From: Brevibacterium sp.
GTDB taxonomy: Bacteria; Actinomycetota; Actinomycetes; Actinomycetales; Brevibacteriaceae
DNA length: 64,000 bases
Reading direction: 5' to 3'
Assembly: GCF_031179145.1 (NCBI RefSeq)
Contig: NZ_JAPSIB010000006.1
Span: forward strand, 62,001-126,000
Each line of letters starts with the position of its first letter. Within the stretch, counting starts at the first letter, position 1. Under the pieces are notes generated by a model, which did no database searches, was not told where the DNA came from, and saw nothing but the letters and a program-made list of their open reading frames with translations. Positions 16,775 to 26,693 of the stretch are shown here, piece after piece. The translations under genes were made by a program, and so were the position numbers.

Positions 16775-17696
16775 ACAGCGCTTCCTTCAGGCTGAACTTG
16801 TCAAGCTATGTAATCGACTAGGTTATACAGCTATCCCGGAAAGCGAATACGCAGATGTCAAGGTCGAGGCTGTCCCCGCCTGGGCACTCGAAGTGCAGAG
16901 ATGGACCTCAAAGATCGATGAACGAACCTGGTCTAGGCGAGAAAACGGGATGAACACAATTTGGTTCTTCACCGAGAAGGCGAAAGGTAAAGCGCTCGAT
17001 CGCGCTCTGTTTAGCAATCCATGTGTACGAATTCGATGCTTGGACTCTACGGGGACTCAGCATATAGAACCTTGGACCCTGCCAGGAAGTTGCAATTTTA
17101 TCCTGAAGGCTGGAGCGACAGTAATGGAACCTGCGCCAAATGGGCCAGGCGAACTGCGATCCGCTGGAAACTACCCCCTCGAAGCGTTCCTAAGCGAAGT
17201 TTTTAGTGGTCGACGTCGATGGAGGTCCGCGTGGGAGCTGCACGGTAGTCGGGCCCGCGAGTGGGGGAAGTACGCGGGATGGGTGTTGGAGGACGATTTC
17301 GAGAGGGTACTTCGCGAGCGGACTCGGTCGCGAACGGCAATGCGACGTCGTGTTCCAGAACCGCAAGGAACGCTATCCACAGGAGAGACGTGTCCGGAGC
17401 TCTCCCGCGAATTGCAGGTGGCCGACGAACTGAAAACCCATGGGACAGCTGAGCGTACTCGATGCGATTCACCTCTGGTGTCGGTAGTTGAGGTCCGCGA
17501 CTCGCGGGACGACTTCAGTGCAGGCAACTCCACGATTGATAACGAGCTGCAGGTGGAAGGTTGGAGCAAGCTTGGACCAACCCATAGGACAGATTTCGAA
17601 TCCAGACCGAATGCTCCTGAAGAATGTGACACCGCCAAACCTAAAGGCTTCTCAATCCGGCGCTGGTGGTCGGCTCTGTGGCGGCGTCAGTTCTGA
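16698..17696 (+). pseudogene. 5'-truncated CoiA-like nuclease/zinc-finger protein
   Basis: An open frame without an upstream ATG. From about 16731 it reads GHFPVKGANG, then PEQRFLQAELVKLCNRLGY, then a D-x(n)-E-x-Q core (ADVKVE, then ALEVQRWTSK), then ENGMNTIWFF. This matches the nuclease core of the competence CoiA-like family, which includes many mobile-element proteins. The usual N-terminal CxxC finger is missing, removed by the junction at about 16705. A GTG at 16893 would give a 267-aa product lacking the catalytic aspartate region. The 3' half is basic, low-complexity and divergent. Confidence 0.5.
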
Positions 17697-17872
17697 CCCA
17701 GCAAGCTGAACACGGTCACGAGGCGGTGGCAAGTTTTACGCTGTCGCGAGTCGTTCGCACGCCATAACGGACCTCCATTCAACACCGCCAAAATCTACCC
17801 TGTTCGACCACATCTCCGAGGCGCGCGTGACTGAACTGCATCGCATTGTTTCGAAGTTCGCGAGCTTCCGGA

Positions 17873-18544
17873 TCATCGCGGTGAGCCACTTTCAGTCCCG
17901 TACAAGTGCTCGGGACGACCGGTGCTCCCGTATTGCAGGGTGACCGTGACTGCGCGTGACTCTGCCAACTTGGCGAGGTGACGCTGCGCTGTCGCCCGGG
18001 ACGTGCCGACCGCCTCGGCGACTTCCAGCGCCGTCATCGGACCCGACGCGGACTCCAGTGCGCTGAGGATGCGACTCGTTGTCGACGATCCCGGCCCGCT
18101 GGCCGATCCAGTTCCCGTGGATGAGACATCGTGGAGACTGCGCAGGAGGCGTTCGAGGCTCGACTGCTCCACCTTCTCCCGTTCCCAGTAGCGGCGGTAG
18201 CGGGAATAGCGGCGAAGGAATCCCTGCAGAACGTCGGCTTCGAAAGGTTTGACGATGTACGTCAATGCACCAGCGCGCAAGGCTGAGCGCACGATTTGGG
18301 GATCGGCCACCGCTGACAGAACAGCCGCATCGATCTCTGTCTCGCGGATGAGTTCGACGCCGTTGCCGTCTGGCAGGACGTAATCGGCGAGGATCAGTTC
18401 CACGTTTTCCTCCGCCAACACTGCGCGAGCCGAATGAAGATCCCGGACTGGTTCCAAGGCTCGAAAGCCCGGCACTTCGTTGACATAGCGGCAGTGCAGC
18501 TGACCGACGTAGAAGTCGTCGTCAAGCACCAGAACGGTCGTCAT
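17873..18544 (-). CDS. CitB/DcuR-type response regulator
   Basis: A 223-residue two-component regulator. The receiver domain (residues 1-118) has the acidic pocket D8-D10, phospho-acceptor D54 (ILADYVLPDG) and K99 (IVKPF). The C-terminal HTH (about 168-195, ALEVAEAVGTSRATAQRHL) is the type found in regulators of di- and tricarboxylate uptake. Its ATG overlaps the kinase stop (ATGA), so the pair is co-translated. By family and position it should activate the divergent CitMHS transporter. Confidence 0.92.
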   Translation of the reverse strand: MTTVLVLDDDFYVGQLHCRYVNEVPGFRALEPVRDLHSARAVLAEENVELILADYVLPDGNGVELIRETEIDAAVLSAVADPQIVRSALRAGALTYIVKPFEADVLQGFLRRYSRYRRYWEREKVEQSSLERLLRSLHDVSSTGTGSASGPGSSTTSRILSALESASGPMTALEVAEAVGTSRATAQRHLAKLAESRAVTVTLQYGSTGRPEHLYGTESGSPR

Positions 18545-20385
18545 CGTCTCTCCTCATTGTCAGTCTCGGTGGTGCTGAGCGCGCCGGGGAGTCGCACCCC
18601 GAAGCTCGCCCCGCCCAGGGTTGCGTCGTGGTCATCGACCAGCCACACCCGGCCACCGTGCCGACGGGCGACGCGGCGGCACAGGGCCAGCCCGATGCCC
18701 AATCCATGGACTTCGTCGGCGCTGCTTTCGCTCGCAGATCGTTCGGATCCAACCGCCGACTTCTGAAGCGAGCCGCTGACTCCTTCTTCGAAGATCCGTT
18801 CGGCGTCCTCAGGAGCAACGCCCTCACCGGTGTCGGTGACGATCGCATGCAGTTCGTCTCCGGAGCTGAGGAGCTGGACCTCGACAGCGGAGGTCCGGTC
18901 ATCGCCAGAGGAACTGTGAGGATCCTGCACGGACGCCTGCACCACGGCTCGCACGGCATTGTCGATGAGGTTGCCGAGGATCAGCGTGACGTCCTCGGGC
19001 TCGGTGACTCGGCCGAGCACCAGGGAGTCCGGGGTGACGGCGAGGCTCACCCCCGCCTCGGCGGCAGTGGTTCCTTTGGCCTCGAGCAGGGCGCTGAGGT
19101 ACGGGTCAGTGATCAGCTCAATACCTTCGACCGGGGTTGCGATCGGTCCGGTCCGCAGGATTGTTGCGAGGTAGCTGCGCGCCTCATCGGTCGCACCGGT
19201 ATCGACTAGACCGAGAGCTGTGTGCAGGCGGTTGGCGAACTCGTGCCGTTGCGCGCGCAGCGCCTGGGCCATCGTCGTCACCGACTCCAACTGCTGGGCC
19301 ATCGTGAGCATCTGGGTCTCGTCGCGCAGGGTCACGACGCCGCCGACGGAGACTTCGCCGCGCTTGACGCGGACGGCAGTGACCAAGAGGATGCGGTCAC
19401 CGACGGTCAAGCGTCGGCGCAGTGCCCCGTGCTCGGGCGCCTCGGTCATCAGCTGGCGGATCGACTCCGGCACCTCGGGCAGGCCCGCCGAGGACTCGTC
19501 GGCATCGCCCCGAGAATCCGAACCAGAAGCCGCGCCAGAAACGGCCTCCGTACCAGAACCCGACTCCTCACTGAGCAGCCGGTTCGCCACGGAATTGCTC
19601 AGCGTCACCTCGCCGGCCAGATCGAAGCCGAGAACCCCGTCGTCGAGGCCGTGGAGGACCGCACCCTGGTCGCGGGCCATCTCCGCGAGCTCCTCAGGAC
19701 CGACGCCCAGGGTCTCGCGGCGCAGCCGGCGCCCCAGGGCCAGGGATGCGAGCACTCCGAGGGCGAGGGCGACGAGTGCGACCGACCCGAGCACGAGGAA
19801 CTCGCGGCGCAGATCCGCATCGAGCACCGAGGAGCGGATGCCGACCGACACCTCGCCGACGACGGTTCCATCGTCGGTGCTCGAGTAGATGGGGACCTTC
19901 GCCCGAACCGTTTCTCCGAGAGTGCCCTTGTCATGGGTCACCGACTCCCGGCCGGCGAGGGCCTCCTCAGGGGAGGTGGACACGCGTTTGCCGATCGCGT
20001 CGGGACGAGGATGGGTCAGGCGGATGCCGCGGTCGTCGGTGATGACGGCGAACAGGATGTCGTTGCGCGCCCGCAGCTCATTGGTGATCTCTTGGAGCGG
20101 TTCGGTGATCTCGGGCGCAGGATGCGGCGCGTGCTCCTCCGAGGCGCGAGTCGCACCTGCCCTCACCTCGGCGGTGGTGGCCAAGGTGCGGGCGATCGCG
20201 AGCGCTTCGGTCTCGCTGACCTCGGTCACGTTCTCGCGGCTCATCCAGGCGAAGACGCCCGTGACCAGGACCAGCATGACGACGACCACCGCGAGCTGGC
20301 TGAGCAGCACCCGGCGAGAGAACGATCCGGCGGAACGGGACACACTGCCACTGTAAGACCGATGAGCAGAATGCACAAAAGGCAC
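18541..20385 (-). CDS. CitA/DcuS-type sensor histidine kinase
   Basis: A 614-residue membrane kinase. TM1 is about residues 30-48, an extracytoplasmic PDC/Cache sensor spans about 50-195, and TM2 is about 197-217. A cytoplasmic PAS (about 240-355), a SpoOB-type dimerisation helix with H381 (RHEFANRLHT), and a GHKL ATPase (NLIDNAVRA, then DTGEGV, then GLGIGLAL) follow. Family members bind citrate or C4-dicarboxylates outside the cell. Unusually, the PAS and the ATPase lid carry Ser/Gly/Glu-rich low-complexity insertions (about 273-300 and in the 470s and 530s). A GTG at 20343 is an alternative start. Confidence 0.92.
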   Translation of the reverse strand: MPFVHSAHRSYSGSVSRSAGSFSRRVLLSQLAVVVVMLVLVTGVFAWMSRENVTEVSETEALAIARTLATTAEVRAGATRASEEHAPHPAPEITEPLQEITNELRARNDILFAVITDDRGIRLTHPRPDAIGKRVSTSPEEALAGRESVTHDKGTLGETVRAKVPIYSSTDDGTVVGEVSVGIRSSVLDADLRREFLVLGSVALVALALGVLASLALGRRLRRETLGVGPEELAEMARDQGAVLHGLDDGVLGFDLAGEVTLSNSVANRLLSEESGSGTEAVSGAASGSDSRGDADESSAGLPEVPESIRQLMTEAPEHGALRRRLTVGDRILLVTAVRVKRGEVSVGGVVTLRDETQMLTMAQQLESVTTMAQALRAQRHEFANRLHTALGLVDTGATDEARSYLATILRTGPIATPVEGIELITDPYLSALLEAKGTTAAEAGVSLAVTPDSLVLGRVTEPEDVTLILGNLIDNAVRAVVQASVQDPHSSSGDDRTSAVEVQLLSSGDELHAIVTDTGEGVAPEDAERIFEEGVSGSLQKSAVGSERSASESSADEVHGLGIGLALCRRVARRHGGRVWLVDDHDATLGGASFGVRLPGALSTTETDNEERR

Positions 20386-20434
20386 AGAACGGGCAGAACG
20401 CGTTCAGTGCACACAAGCGCGCGCCGCGACGGGC

Positions 20435-20450
20435 ATCACACTAGCGTGAT
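20435..20450. promoter_or_regulatory. Candidate response-regulator site upstream of CitMHS
   Basis: ATCAC (20435-20439) and GTGAT (20446-20450) flank ACTAGC, a 16-bp palindrome with one mismatched pair. It lies 35 bp upstream of the transporter start in the divergent spacer between kinase and transporter. Assignment to the response regulator is inferred. Confidence 0.4.
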
Positions 20451-20484
20451 CCGGTAATCACCTACGCCTTCGAAGGAGAAGTTC

Positions 20485-21996
20485 GTGCTCGTTATCCTCG
20501 GCTTCGCCATGATCATCGTCTTCATGACGCTCATCATGACCAAGCGGCTCTCGCCGATTCTGGCGCTGATCATCGTTCCGACCATCTTCGGTCTCTTCGC
20601 AGGCGCCGGCCTGGGCATCGGTGAGATGGTCATGGACGCCATCGCTGAAATGTCCTCAACGGCAGCGCTGCTGCTCTTCGCGATCATCTACTTCGGCATC
20701 ATGATCGACGTCGGACTCTTCGACAAGCTCGTCGAGTTCATCCTCAGGATCGCCGGGAATGACCCGGTCAAGGTCGTCATGGGAACCGCGCTGCTCACCG
20801 GCGCCGTGTCCCTCGACGGCGACGGCTCCACCACGTTCATCGTGGTGACCGCGGCAATGCTGCCTATCTACCAGCGCCTCGAGATGTCCCCGGTCGTCCT
20901 CACCTGCGTGGCGGGCCTGATCAACGGCACGCTCAACATCGTGCCCTGGGGCGGACCGACGGCACGTGCCTCATCGGCGCTGCAGATCGACGCCAACGAG
21001 ATCTTCGCCCCGATGGTTCCCGCCCTCGTCGCGGGTCTGCTCGTCTGCTTCGTCTTCGCCTACTTCCTCGGCATCTCCGAGCGCCGCCGTCTGACAAAGA
21101 ACGGCGTCGCCTGGGCCGCCGATCCCTCTTCCGGCGCGGAGCGCCGCGAACTCGTCGGCGCCGTCGCACGCCAATCCGCTGGCGCTGCCTCCGGTTCCGC
21201 TTCGGGCACCGGCGAACATGGCTCCTACTCCGGAACTCCCGGAGGCTCCTCCACCGGCACCGGCTTCGGACCGGACGACGATCCAACGAACGCCTCCACC
21301 ACCTCGGCGGCAGCATCCGACACGGGCCACGGCGCCTCCCTCATCGGGACCGCACTCGACCCGAACCGGGCGACCCTGCGCCCGAAGCTGTTCTGGTTCA
21401 ACCTCAGCCTCACCGTCGCCGTCATGGTCCTGCTGGTCCTCGACCTGCTGCCGCTGCCGTACCTGTTCATGATCGCGATGGTCATCGCCCTGCTCGTCAA
21501 CTTCCCGAACCTCAAGGAGCAGCAGGAAGAACTGGCCTCCCACGCCTCGGCGATCATCGCCGTCGTCGCGATGGTCATGGCCGCCGGCGTGCTCACCGGG
21601 ATCATGAGCGGAACCGGAATGGTCGACGCGATGGCCGCCTGGCTCGTCGACGTCATCCCCGCCTCGATGGGGCCGTACATGGCCGTGATCACCGGTCTGC
21701 TCTCCATCCCGATGACGTTCTTCATGAGCAACGACGCGTTCTACTTCGGCATCCTGCCCGTGCTCGCCGAGACCGCCGCCCACTACGGGATCCCGGCCGC
21801 CGATATGGCCCGGGCATCGATCACCGGGCAGCCGGTGCACATGCAGTCGCCACTGGTGCCTGCGATCCTCCTCCTCGTGTCACTGGCCGGGGTCGACCTG
21901 GGCGATCACCACAAGAAGGTGCTGTGGCGGGCGCTGCTCGTGTCCCTGGTCATGCTCGTCGTGGGCGTCCTCGTCGGCGTCATCGCCATCGGATAG
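20485..21996 (+). CDS. CitMHS family citrate-metal transporter
   Basis: A 503-residue permease that imports citrate as a metal complex with protons. About 12 helices are visible; SLDGDGSTTFIVVTAAM (about 109-125) is the conserved substrate loop, and FFMSNDAFYFGILP the matching C-terminal repeat. The GTG start is 6 bp after GAAGGAGAA. The central cytoplasmic loop (about 213-296) is enlarged by a Ser/Gly/Thr-rich low-complexity insertion. It is divergent from the CitA/CitB-type pair, which probably controls it, and is followed by a UspA protein 9 bp downstream. Confidence 0.93.
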   Translation: MLVILGFAMIIVFMTLIMTKRLSPILALIIVPTIFGLFAGAGLGIGEMVMDAIAEMSSTAALLLFAIIYFGIMIDVGLFDKLVEFILRIAGNDPVKVVMGTALLTGAVSLDGDGSTTFIVVTAAMLPIYQRLEMSPVVLTCVAGLINGTLNIVPWGGPTARASSALQIDANEIFAPMVPALVAGLLVCFVFAYFLGISERRRLTKNGVAWAADPSSGAERRELVGAVARQSAGAASGSASGTGEHGSYSGTPGGSSTGTGFGPDDDPTNASTTSAAASDTGHGASLIGTALDPNRATLRPKLFWFNLSLTVAVMVLLVLDLLPLPYLFMIAMVIALLVNFPNLKEQQEELASHASAIIAVVAMVMAAGVLTGIMSGTGMVDAMAAWLVDVIPASMGPYMAVITGLLSIPMTFFMSNDAFYFGILPVLAETAAHYGIPAADMARASITGQPVHMQSPLVPAILLLVSLAGVDLGDHHKKVLWRALLVSLVMLVVGVLVGVIAIG

Positions 21997-22005
21997 GAAC
22001 CCGCC

Positions 22006-22467
22006 ATGACTGATCTCTACTCGGCGTCGCAGCCGAAGTTCCCGACCCCGTCCCTGCGCGTCGCCTCCTCGGAGCGCATCGACGAGGCCGAGCGGACCAT
22101 TGTCCTCGCCTACCGCACCGATTCCCCGCCCTCGGTCCTCGAGCCGACGATCAAGATCGCCCGGCAGGAGGACGCCGCGGTGCGGGCGGTGCTCTTCGAC
22201 ACCGACGGCATGGCCCTCCCTTCGGTCATCGACCGCAGTGAGACCAAGGACCTGGTGGACAAGCTCGCCGAGGCGGGTCTGGAGTTCGACGTCCACCGCG
22301 CGGACTCGGACGTCGCCTCCCAGGTCCTCGACCTGGCCGAGGAGTTCCGTGCCGAGCTCATCGTCATGTCGATGCGCCGTCGCTCCCCGATGCTCAAGCT
22401 GCTGCTGGGCTCCAGTGCGCAGCGGGTGATCCTCGAGGCCGAGTGCCCGGTGCTCGTGGTGAAGTAG
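22006..22467 (+). CDS. Universal stress protein (UspA family)
   Basis: A 153-residue Usp domain with the ATP-binding-type C-terminal signature (ELIVMSMRRRSPMLKLLLGSSAQ, split here at residues about 118-140). It follows CitMHS by 9 bp and a strong hairpin ends the unit, so the two form an operon under the citrate two-component system. Its role in transport is unknown; Usp proteins next to permeases often modulate them. Confidence 0.9.
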   Translation: MTDLYSASQPKFPTPSLRVASSERIDEAERTIVLAYRTDSPPSVLEPTIKIARQEDAAVRAVLFDTDGMALPSVIDRSETKDLVDKLAEAGLEFDVHRADSDVASQVLDLAEEFRAELIVMSMRRRSPMLKLLLGSSAQRVILEAECPVLVVK

Positions 22468-22516
22468 GAGTCGTGCCCCTGGCCGGGTGGACGACCTCGC
22501 CGAGGTTGTCCTCAGT

Positions 22517-22550
22517 TGTGCCCCACCGCGAAGGTTCGCGGTGGGGCACA
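22517..22550 (+). terminator. Terminator of the CitMHS-Usp operon
   Basis: A perfect 16-bp stem (arms 22517-22532 and 22535-22550, GC-rich) with a 2-base spacer and no clear T-tract. It starts 50 bp after the Usp stop. Confidence 0.65.
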
Positions 22551-22675
22551 GTTCTCTGACCCGGCATTCGTGATGTGAGATGTCGTCTCAGCAGGCGGCG
22601 TTGTCGTCCATGCTGGGGGATGAACGATAGTGGCCTTGTCGCCATGCGTTCCCAGACCTCTTCGACTTGAAAGCC

Positions 22676-24019
22676 ATGGTGACCCCTATGTCCTCCCAGC
22701 CTGCTCCGCAGCTGCACAGCCCTGACCTGCCGAAAGGCGGATCAGGGCAGTCTGCGCCGCGCTCCTTTGGTGGCCGGTTGCGACTGATCGGGCCGGGGAT
22801 CGTCCTCGCGCTTGCCAGCGTGGGTGCGTCCGACATGATCACCACAATGAACTCGGGTGCCGAGTTCGGACTCGCGCTGATCTGGATCTTCACCGTCGGC
22901 ATCCTGCTCAAGTTCGTCCTCTCCGAGGCAGTGGCCCGGCTGCAGATGAGCGGTGACAAATCGCTGCAGTCGCACCTGACTGGCTTCGGCGGCCGGCTGT
23001 TCCCGGCCTTGTTCCTCGTCGCCGAACTCTCCGTGGGTCTGTTCTTCGGCGCCGGAGTGATCGCGGTGACGACGAACATCCTCCAGGCGATCTTCCCGGT
23101 CCTGCCGTTCTGGCCCACGGCAGTCGTGGTCCTGCTCTCCGCCGTGATCCTCGTCGGAGTCGGGCGCTACGGCCTGCTCGAGAAGGCGATGATGGGGTTC
23201 GGGATCCTCATGTTCTTCGGCATCATCGCCTTGGCGATCTCGATGTTGCTGGAACCGGGCGCTCAGGCCACGGCAGCAGAGACCATCGCGCCGACGTTCC
23301 CTCATGGATCCATCGTCACGGTGCTGTCCCTGATCGGCGGCGTCGGCGGTGCCACAGGAATCCTCGCCTACTCCTACTGGATTCGGGAGAAGTCATGGCG
23401 TGACGCCGAATGGAAGCCGGTCGTCCGCCTCGACCTGTGGATCAGCTACGGACTCGTCTTCGTGTTCGCGGTCGCCATGACCGCCGTCGGTGGGTTCATG
23501 CTCTATGGTCAGGGCTTCACGATCGCCGACAACGACTCACTCTTCACCATCGCGAATGCTCTCGTCGACAGGATCGGGGATGTCGGACGGGTCCTCTTCC
23601 TGCTCAGCTTCCTCGCCGTTGTCTACACGAGCGTCCTCGGCGGGTTCTCCGGGATCGCCTACGTCACTGGTGACTGCATTCGGGTGCTGCGTCGCTACCC
23701 GCACCAGGACGAGCCGGCGTACGAGATGTCGGCGAAGTCGGTCCAATTCCGGGGAGTCCTGATCTACCTGAGCATTGCGACTCTCGCGATCATGGGGCTG
23801 GGCAAACCCGTGACTCTGGTGCTCATCTACGCGGCGATCAGCGCGTTCATCCTGCCGGTCCTCGCTCTCGCGCTGCTCGTGATTCTCAATCGGTCATCGG
23901 TGCATGCGTCCCTGCGGAACAAGTGGCTGTCGAACGTCTTCCTGGTCGTGTGCCTGGTCCTGTTCGGATTCCTGGCCGCCCTGCAGGTGCAGGAGACGGT
24001 GGTCGGGCTGCTCGGCTGA
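22676..24019 (+). CDS. Nramp-related divalent cation transporter, non-canonical site
   Basis: A 447-residue (from the ATG at 22676) 11-helix LeuT-fold permease of the Nramp superfamily. Canonical Nramps bind Mn/Fe through DPGN in TM1 and MPH in TM6. Here TM1 reads GPGIVLALASVGASDM and TM6 reads AYSYWIREKSW, so neither motif is present. This resembles Nramp-related clades with altered substrates such as Mg2+ or organic ions. A TTG at 22667 and an ATG at 22688 are alternative starts; none has a good SD. No regulator is adjacent. Confidence 0.85.
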   Translation: MVTPMSSQPAPQLHSPDLPKGGSGQSAPRSFGGRLRLIGPGIVLALASVGASDMITTMNSGAEFGLALIWIFTVGILLKFVLSEAVARLQMSGDKSLQSHLTGFGGRLFPALFLVAELSVGLFFGAGVIAVTTNILQAIFPVLPFWPTAVVVLLSAVILVGVGRYGLLEKAMMGFGILMFFGIIALAISMLLEPGAQATAAETIAPTFPHGSIVTVLSLIGGVGGATGILAYSYWIREKSWRDAEWKPVVRLDLWISYGLVFVFAVAMTAVGGFMLYGQGFTIADNDSLFTIANALVDRIGDVGRVLFLLSFLAVVYTSVLGGFSGIAYVTGDCIRVLRRYPHQDEPAYEMSAKSVQFRGVLIYLSIATLAIMGLGKPVTLVLIYAAISAFILPVLALALLVILNRSSVHASLRNKWLSNVFLVVCLVLFGFLAALQVQETVVGLLG

Positions 24020-24086
24020 CAGTTGCCGAAGCAGAAAGCGACCGCCGAAACGGGAAATGCGCAGACTCGAATCCTCAGTGAAGGAG

Positions 24087-26693
24087 TTATCGGGCTTCCG
24101 CAGTCGGCACACTCGGCTTGGTGCGAACCCGAGTCCGATTGAGCGATGCTAACAGGGTCGAGTCACCACCGAGATGTTCTCTGAGCGCCTTCAGAGACTT
24201 CGATTCGATCTGTCTCACCCGCTCGCGCGTCACTCCGAAGATCCGACCGATCTGATCGAGCGTCTGGGCTTCGCCGCCAACCCATCCACACCGCCGTCTG
24301 ATCACTTCAGCCGCGCGCTCAGGGAGGAGGTCGATGAGAGCTTGGATGTCGTCGACCTCTTCTCTACAGATCATGATGGTCAGCGGATCCGCGGCAATTC
24401 GATCGGGATCGTCAACGCGGTCGTCGAATGGGCGATTGGATTCGCGGAACAAGCTGGGGGAATCCAATTCCAGGTACTGGTCGAGGGACTGCGGCTGGAT
24501 CCACAGCGCCCGGCGTTCGGCCGAATGATCGTGGCTGCATTGAGCGCGTGCTTCATCATCTTTTTCGCAGGGGCCCATGGCGAGGATCTGTTCCCACAGA
24601 TGAACGGGAATCCGGATCGTCGATGACTGATCGGCCGAAGCGCGGTTGATCGCCTGACGGATCCACCAGGTGGCATAGGTCGAGAACTTGGTTCCCTGTG
24701 TGAAGTCGAACTTCTGCACCGCACGGATCAGCCCGAGATTGCCCTCCTGGATGAGATCGAGGAACGACAACTTGCGACCCGTGTACCGTTTGGCAATCGA
24801 GACGACCAGGCGAAGATTCGAATCCGTCATCCTCTCGAATGCGGCCGATCCCTCATCGCGGATTTCTTCGAGATCATGGCGCTGCCTGCGAGTCGAATAG
24901 CGCCCCTGACTCAAGAGGTGCTCGGCGAAGAGTCCCGCTTCAATCTGCTGAGCGAGTTCGACCTCCTCGGCGGCATTGAGCAATGGGTACCGCTCGATCG
25001 ACCTGAGATAGACGCCGACCAGATCGTCGACATTCGGAACGCGTCGCAGTCGCTCTGAAGGTTCGTCGCCCTCGGTGTCTTTGAGCAGTACCAGCGGTTC
25101 TGACGTCGAAGGAATGTCGCAGTCAGTCGAAGGATCACCTCTCTCATCCGCTGGCCGCCGACTGTCGGGCTCGCCACTGTCCGACCTGAAGTCGCCGAGC
25201 GTCTCTCCGTCTGACGAGCTCACTTTCGGGCGAGGCGTGAGATCGGGTATCGGTGCTCGAAGGAACTTCCGCAGGGGCCGCGCCTGAGTCTCATCGAACT
25301 CACCGATCCGCCGCGCGTACGGCTCCACCGCACCGAACTGCTGTTCTCGGTGGGCTTCTTCAATGGTGCCGGTGGCGTAGAGGACGACGAACCGCCCGTG
25401 GCGACCATCTGACTTTCGTCGGATGATTCGACCCAACCGTTGGATCATCTGTCGCGGTGTGCTGCTGCCTGACAGCACGATCGCCAGATCTGCATCAGGT
25501 ACGTCGATCCCCTCGTCGAGGATTCGAGGCGCGCACAGCACTTTTGCATGGCCGGACCCGAACTGCTGAAGGGCGCCTCGGCGTTCGTGCGGTTTGGACT
25601 CCGACGATATCGAAAGCGTCTCAACACCTGCTCGCTTCAATTGAGCGGCGGCTTTCGTCGTCGAATCCACCGTCTGCGAGAAGACGAGCGTTCCCCGAGA
25701 TTCCGCTATGACCGGGGCAATCTCGTCGAGGATGGCGAGCTTGTTCTTCGCATTGGTGAGCAGGGCCTGACGCCTGCTGACCGCTTCGAGATACTTTCTC
25801 GCCATGAAAGCATCAGGGGATTGGTCATCTTTCCGCGAGGCCAGAGTCTGCACTGACCGCATGAACCGTTCGAATGGAGCCTCAGTCAGTTTCAACCGCA
25901 CCTTGAGAGACATGCCCAGACGGCTGATCGTTGAACTTGTTGACTGGTATTCCGCCCTCTCCGTATCCGTGAGAGAAACTCCCACGTGGGCGATGTCGAA
26001 TGAGGAGATCACTCCGTCGCCGAGAGCACGGTCGTACCACAGCCGGTGGACGACGCCGCCGAAATAAGGATCGAGGACGCGGGTCTCCCGACGATCTGGT
26101 CGGCGATAGGTGGCGGTGAGTCCGAGTCGATACCGAAACCCGGAGTCCAAAGCTGTGGCGAAGGTTCGGGCGGCATACCGGTGGCACTCATCCGCGATGA
26201 TGAGGCCAATCGAATGCTGTTGGAGCACTGCCCTGCGAGTCGCGGAGTTGATGATCGCGACGAGAATGTCGCAGTTCTGAAGCGAATCGGAACGTCCGTT
26301 GCCGAGCGTCCCCACGTCTGCCTGTGGGATGGTCTCGAGGAGCCGGCGCTGCCACTGGGCCTGCAGCTCTGCTGTCGGGACGAGCACCATCACTTTGACG
26401 CCGAGGCGGAATGCTTCGAAGGCCGCGGTGATGCCGATGACGGTCTTTCCTGCACCCGTGACTGCCTCAATGATTCCGCAGCAGCGCGCGGCGTGCCAGG
26501 CGTCGAGCGCCTCAGCCTGCCAGGTCCACAGACCGGGGTTCACCTCTGCCGCAGTGCGCGAGGAGACACTCTCAACGAAGTGGTCCCTCGCCGAGGTGGA
26601 TGCGGAGGAATCACTGCTCACCCGCCCACCCCGAAGGCTCGACGTCTCGAGCAATTTACGGAGGGAAGCCGGTGTGGCAGTTGTGGCATTCAC
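24087..26693 (-). CDS. SF2 helicase-sigma-70 factor fusion protein
   Basis: A single 868-residue ORF. The GTG at 26693 is chosen because AAAGGAG ends 8 bp upstream; the frame extends further but without signals. Residues 55-470 form an SF2 helicase of the XPB/type III-restriction kind: Q-like WTWQAEAL, Walker A TGAGKT (79-84), DECH (168-171), GLTAT (191-195), and motif [11 protein letters not shown] (418-426). A disordered Ser/Asp/Pro linker (about 485-550) leads to a group 2-like sigma-70: region 1.2 ([17 protein letters not shown], 556-572), region 2 (619-701, with [12 protein letters not shown] and [13 protein letters not shown]), a diverged region 3, and region 4 HTH ([16 protein letters not shown], 815-830). 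Role unknown; perhaps a promoter-opening helicase tethered to sigma. Confidence 0.93.
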   Translation of the reverse strand: MNATTATPASLRKLLETSSLRGGRVSSDSSASTSARDHFVESVSSRTAAEVNPGLWTWQAEALDAWHAARCCGIIEAVTGAGKTVIGITAAFEAFRLGVKVMVLVPTAELQAQWQRRLLETIPQADVGTLGNGRSDSLQNCDILVAIINSATRRAVLQQHSIGLIIADECHRYAARTFATALDSGFRYRLGLTATYRRPDRRETRVLDPYFGGVVHRLWYDRALGDGVISSFDIAHVGVSLTDTERAEYQSTSSTISRLGMSLKVRLKLTEAPFERFMRSVQTLASRKDDQSPDAFMARKYLEAVSRRQALLTNAKNKLAILDEIAPVIAESRGTLVFSQTVDSTTKAAAQLKRAGVETLSISSESKPHERRGALQQFGSGHAKVLCAPRILDEGIDVPDADLAIVLSGSSTPRQMIQRLGRIIRRKSDGRHGRFVVLYATGTIEEAHREQQFGAVEPYARRIGEFDETQARPLRKFLRAPIPDLTPRPKVSSSDGETLGDFRSDSGEPDSRRPADERGDPSTDCDIPSTSEPLVLLKDTEGDEPSERLRRVPNVDDLVGVYLRSIERYPLLNAAEEVELAQQIEAGLFAEHLLSQGRYSTRRQRHDLEEIRDEGSAAFERMTDSNLRLVVSIAKRYTGRKLSFLDLIQEGNLGLIRAVQKFDFTQGTKFSTYATWWIRQAINRASADQSSTIRIPVHLWEQILAMGPCEKDDEARAQCSHDHSAERRALWIQPQSLDQYLELDSPSLFRESNRPFDDRVDDPDRIAADPLTIMICREEVDDIQALIDLLPERAAEVIRRRCGWVGGEAQTLDQIGRIFGVTRERVRQIESKSLKALREHLGGDSTLLASLNRTRVRTKPSVPTAEAR

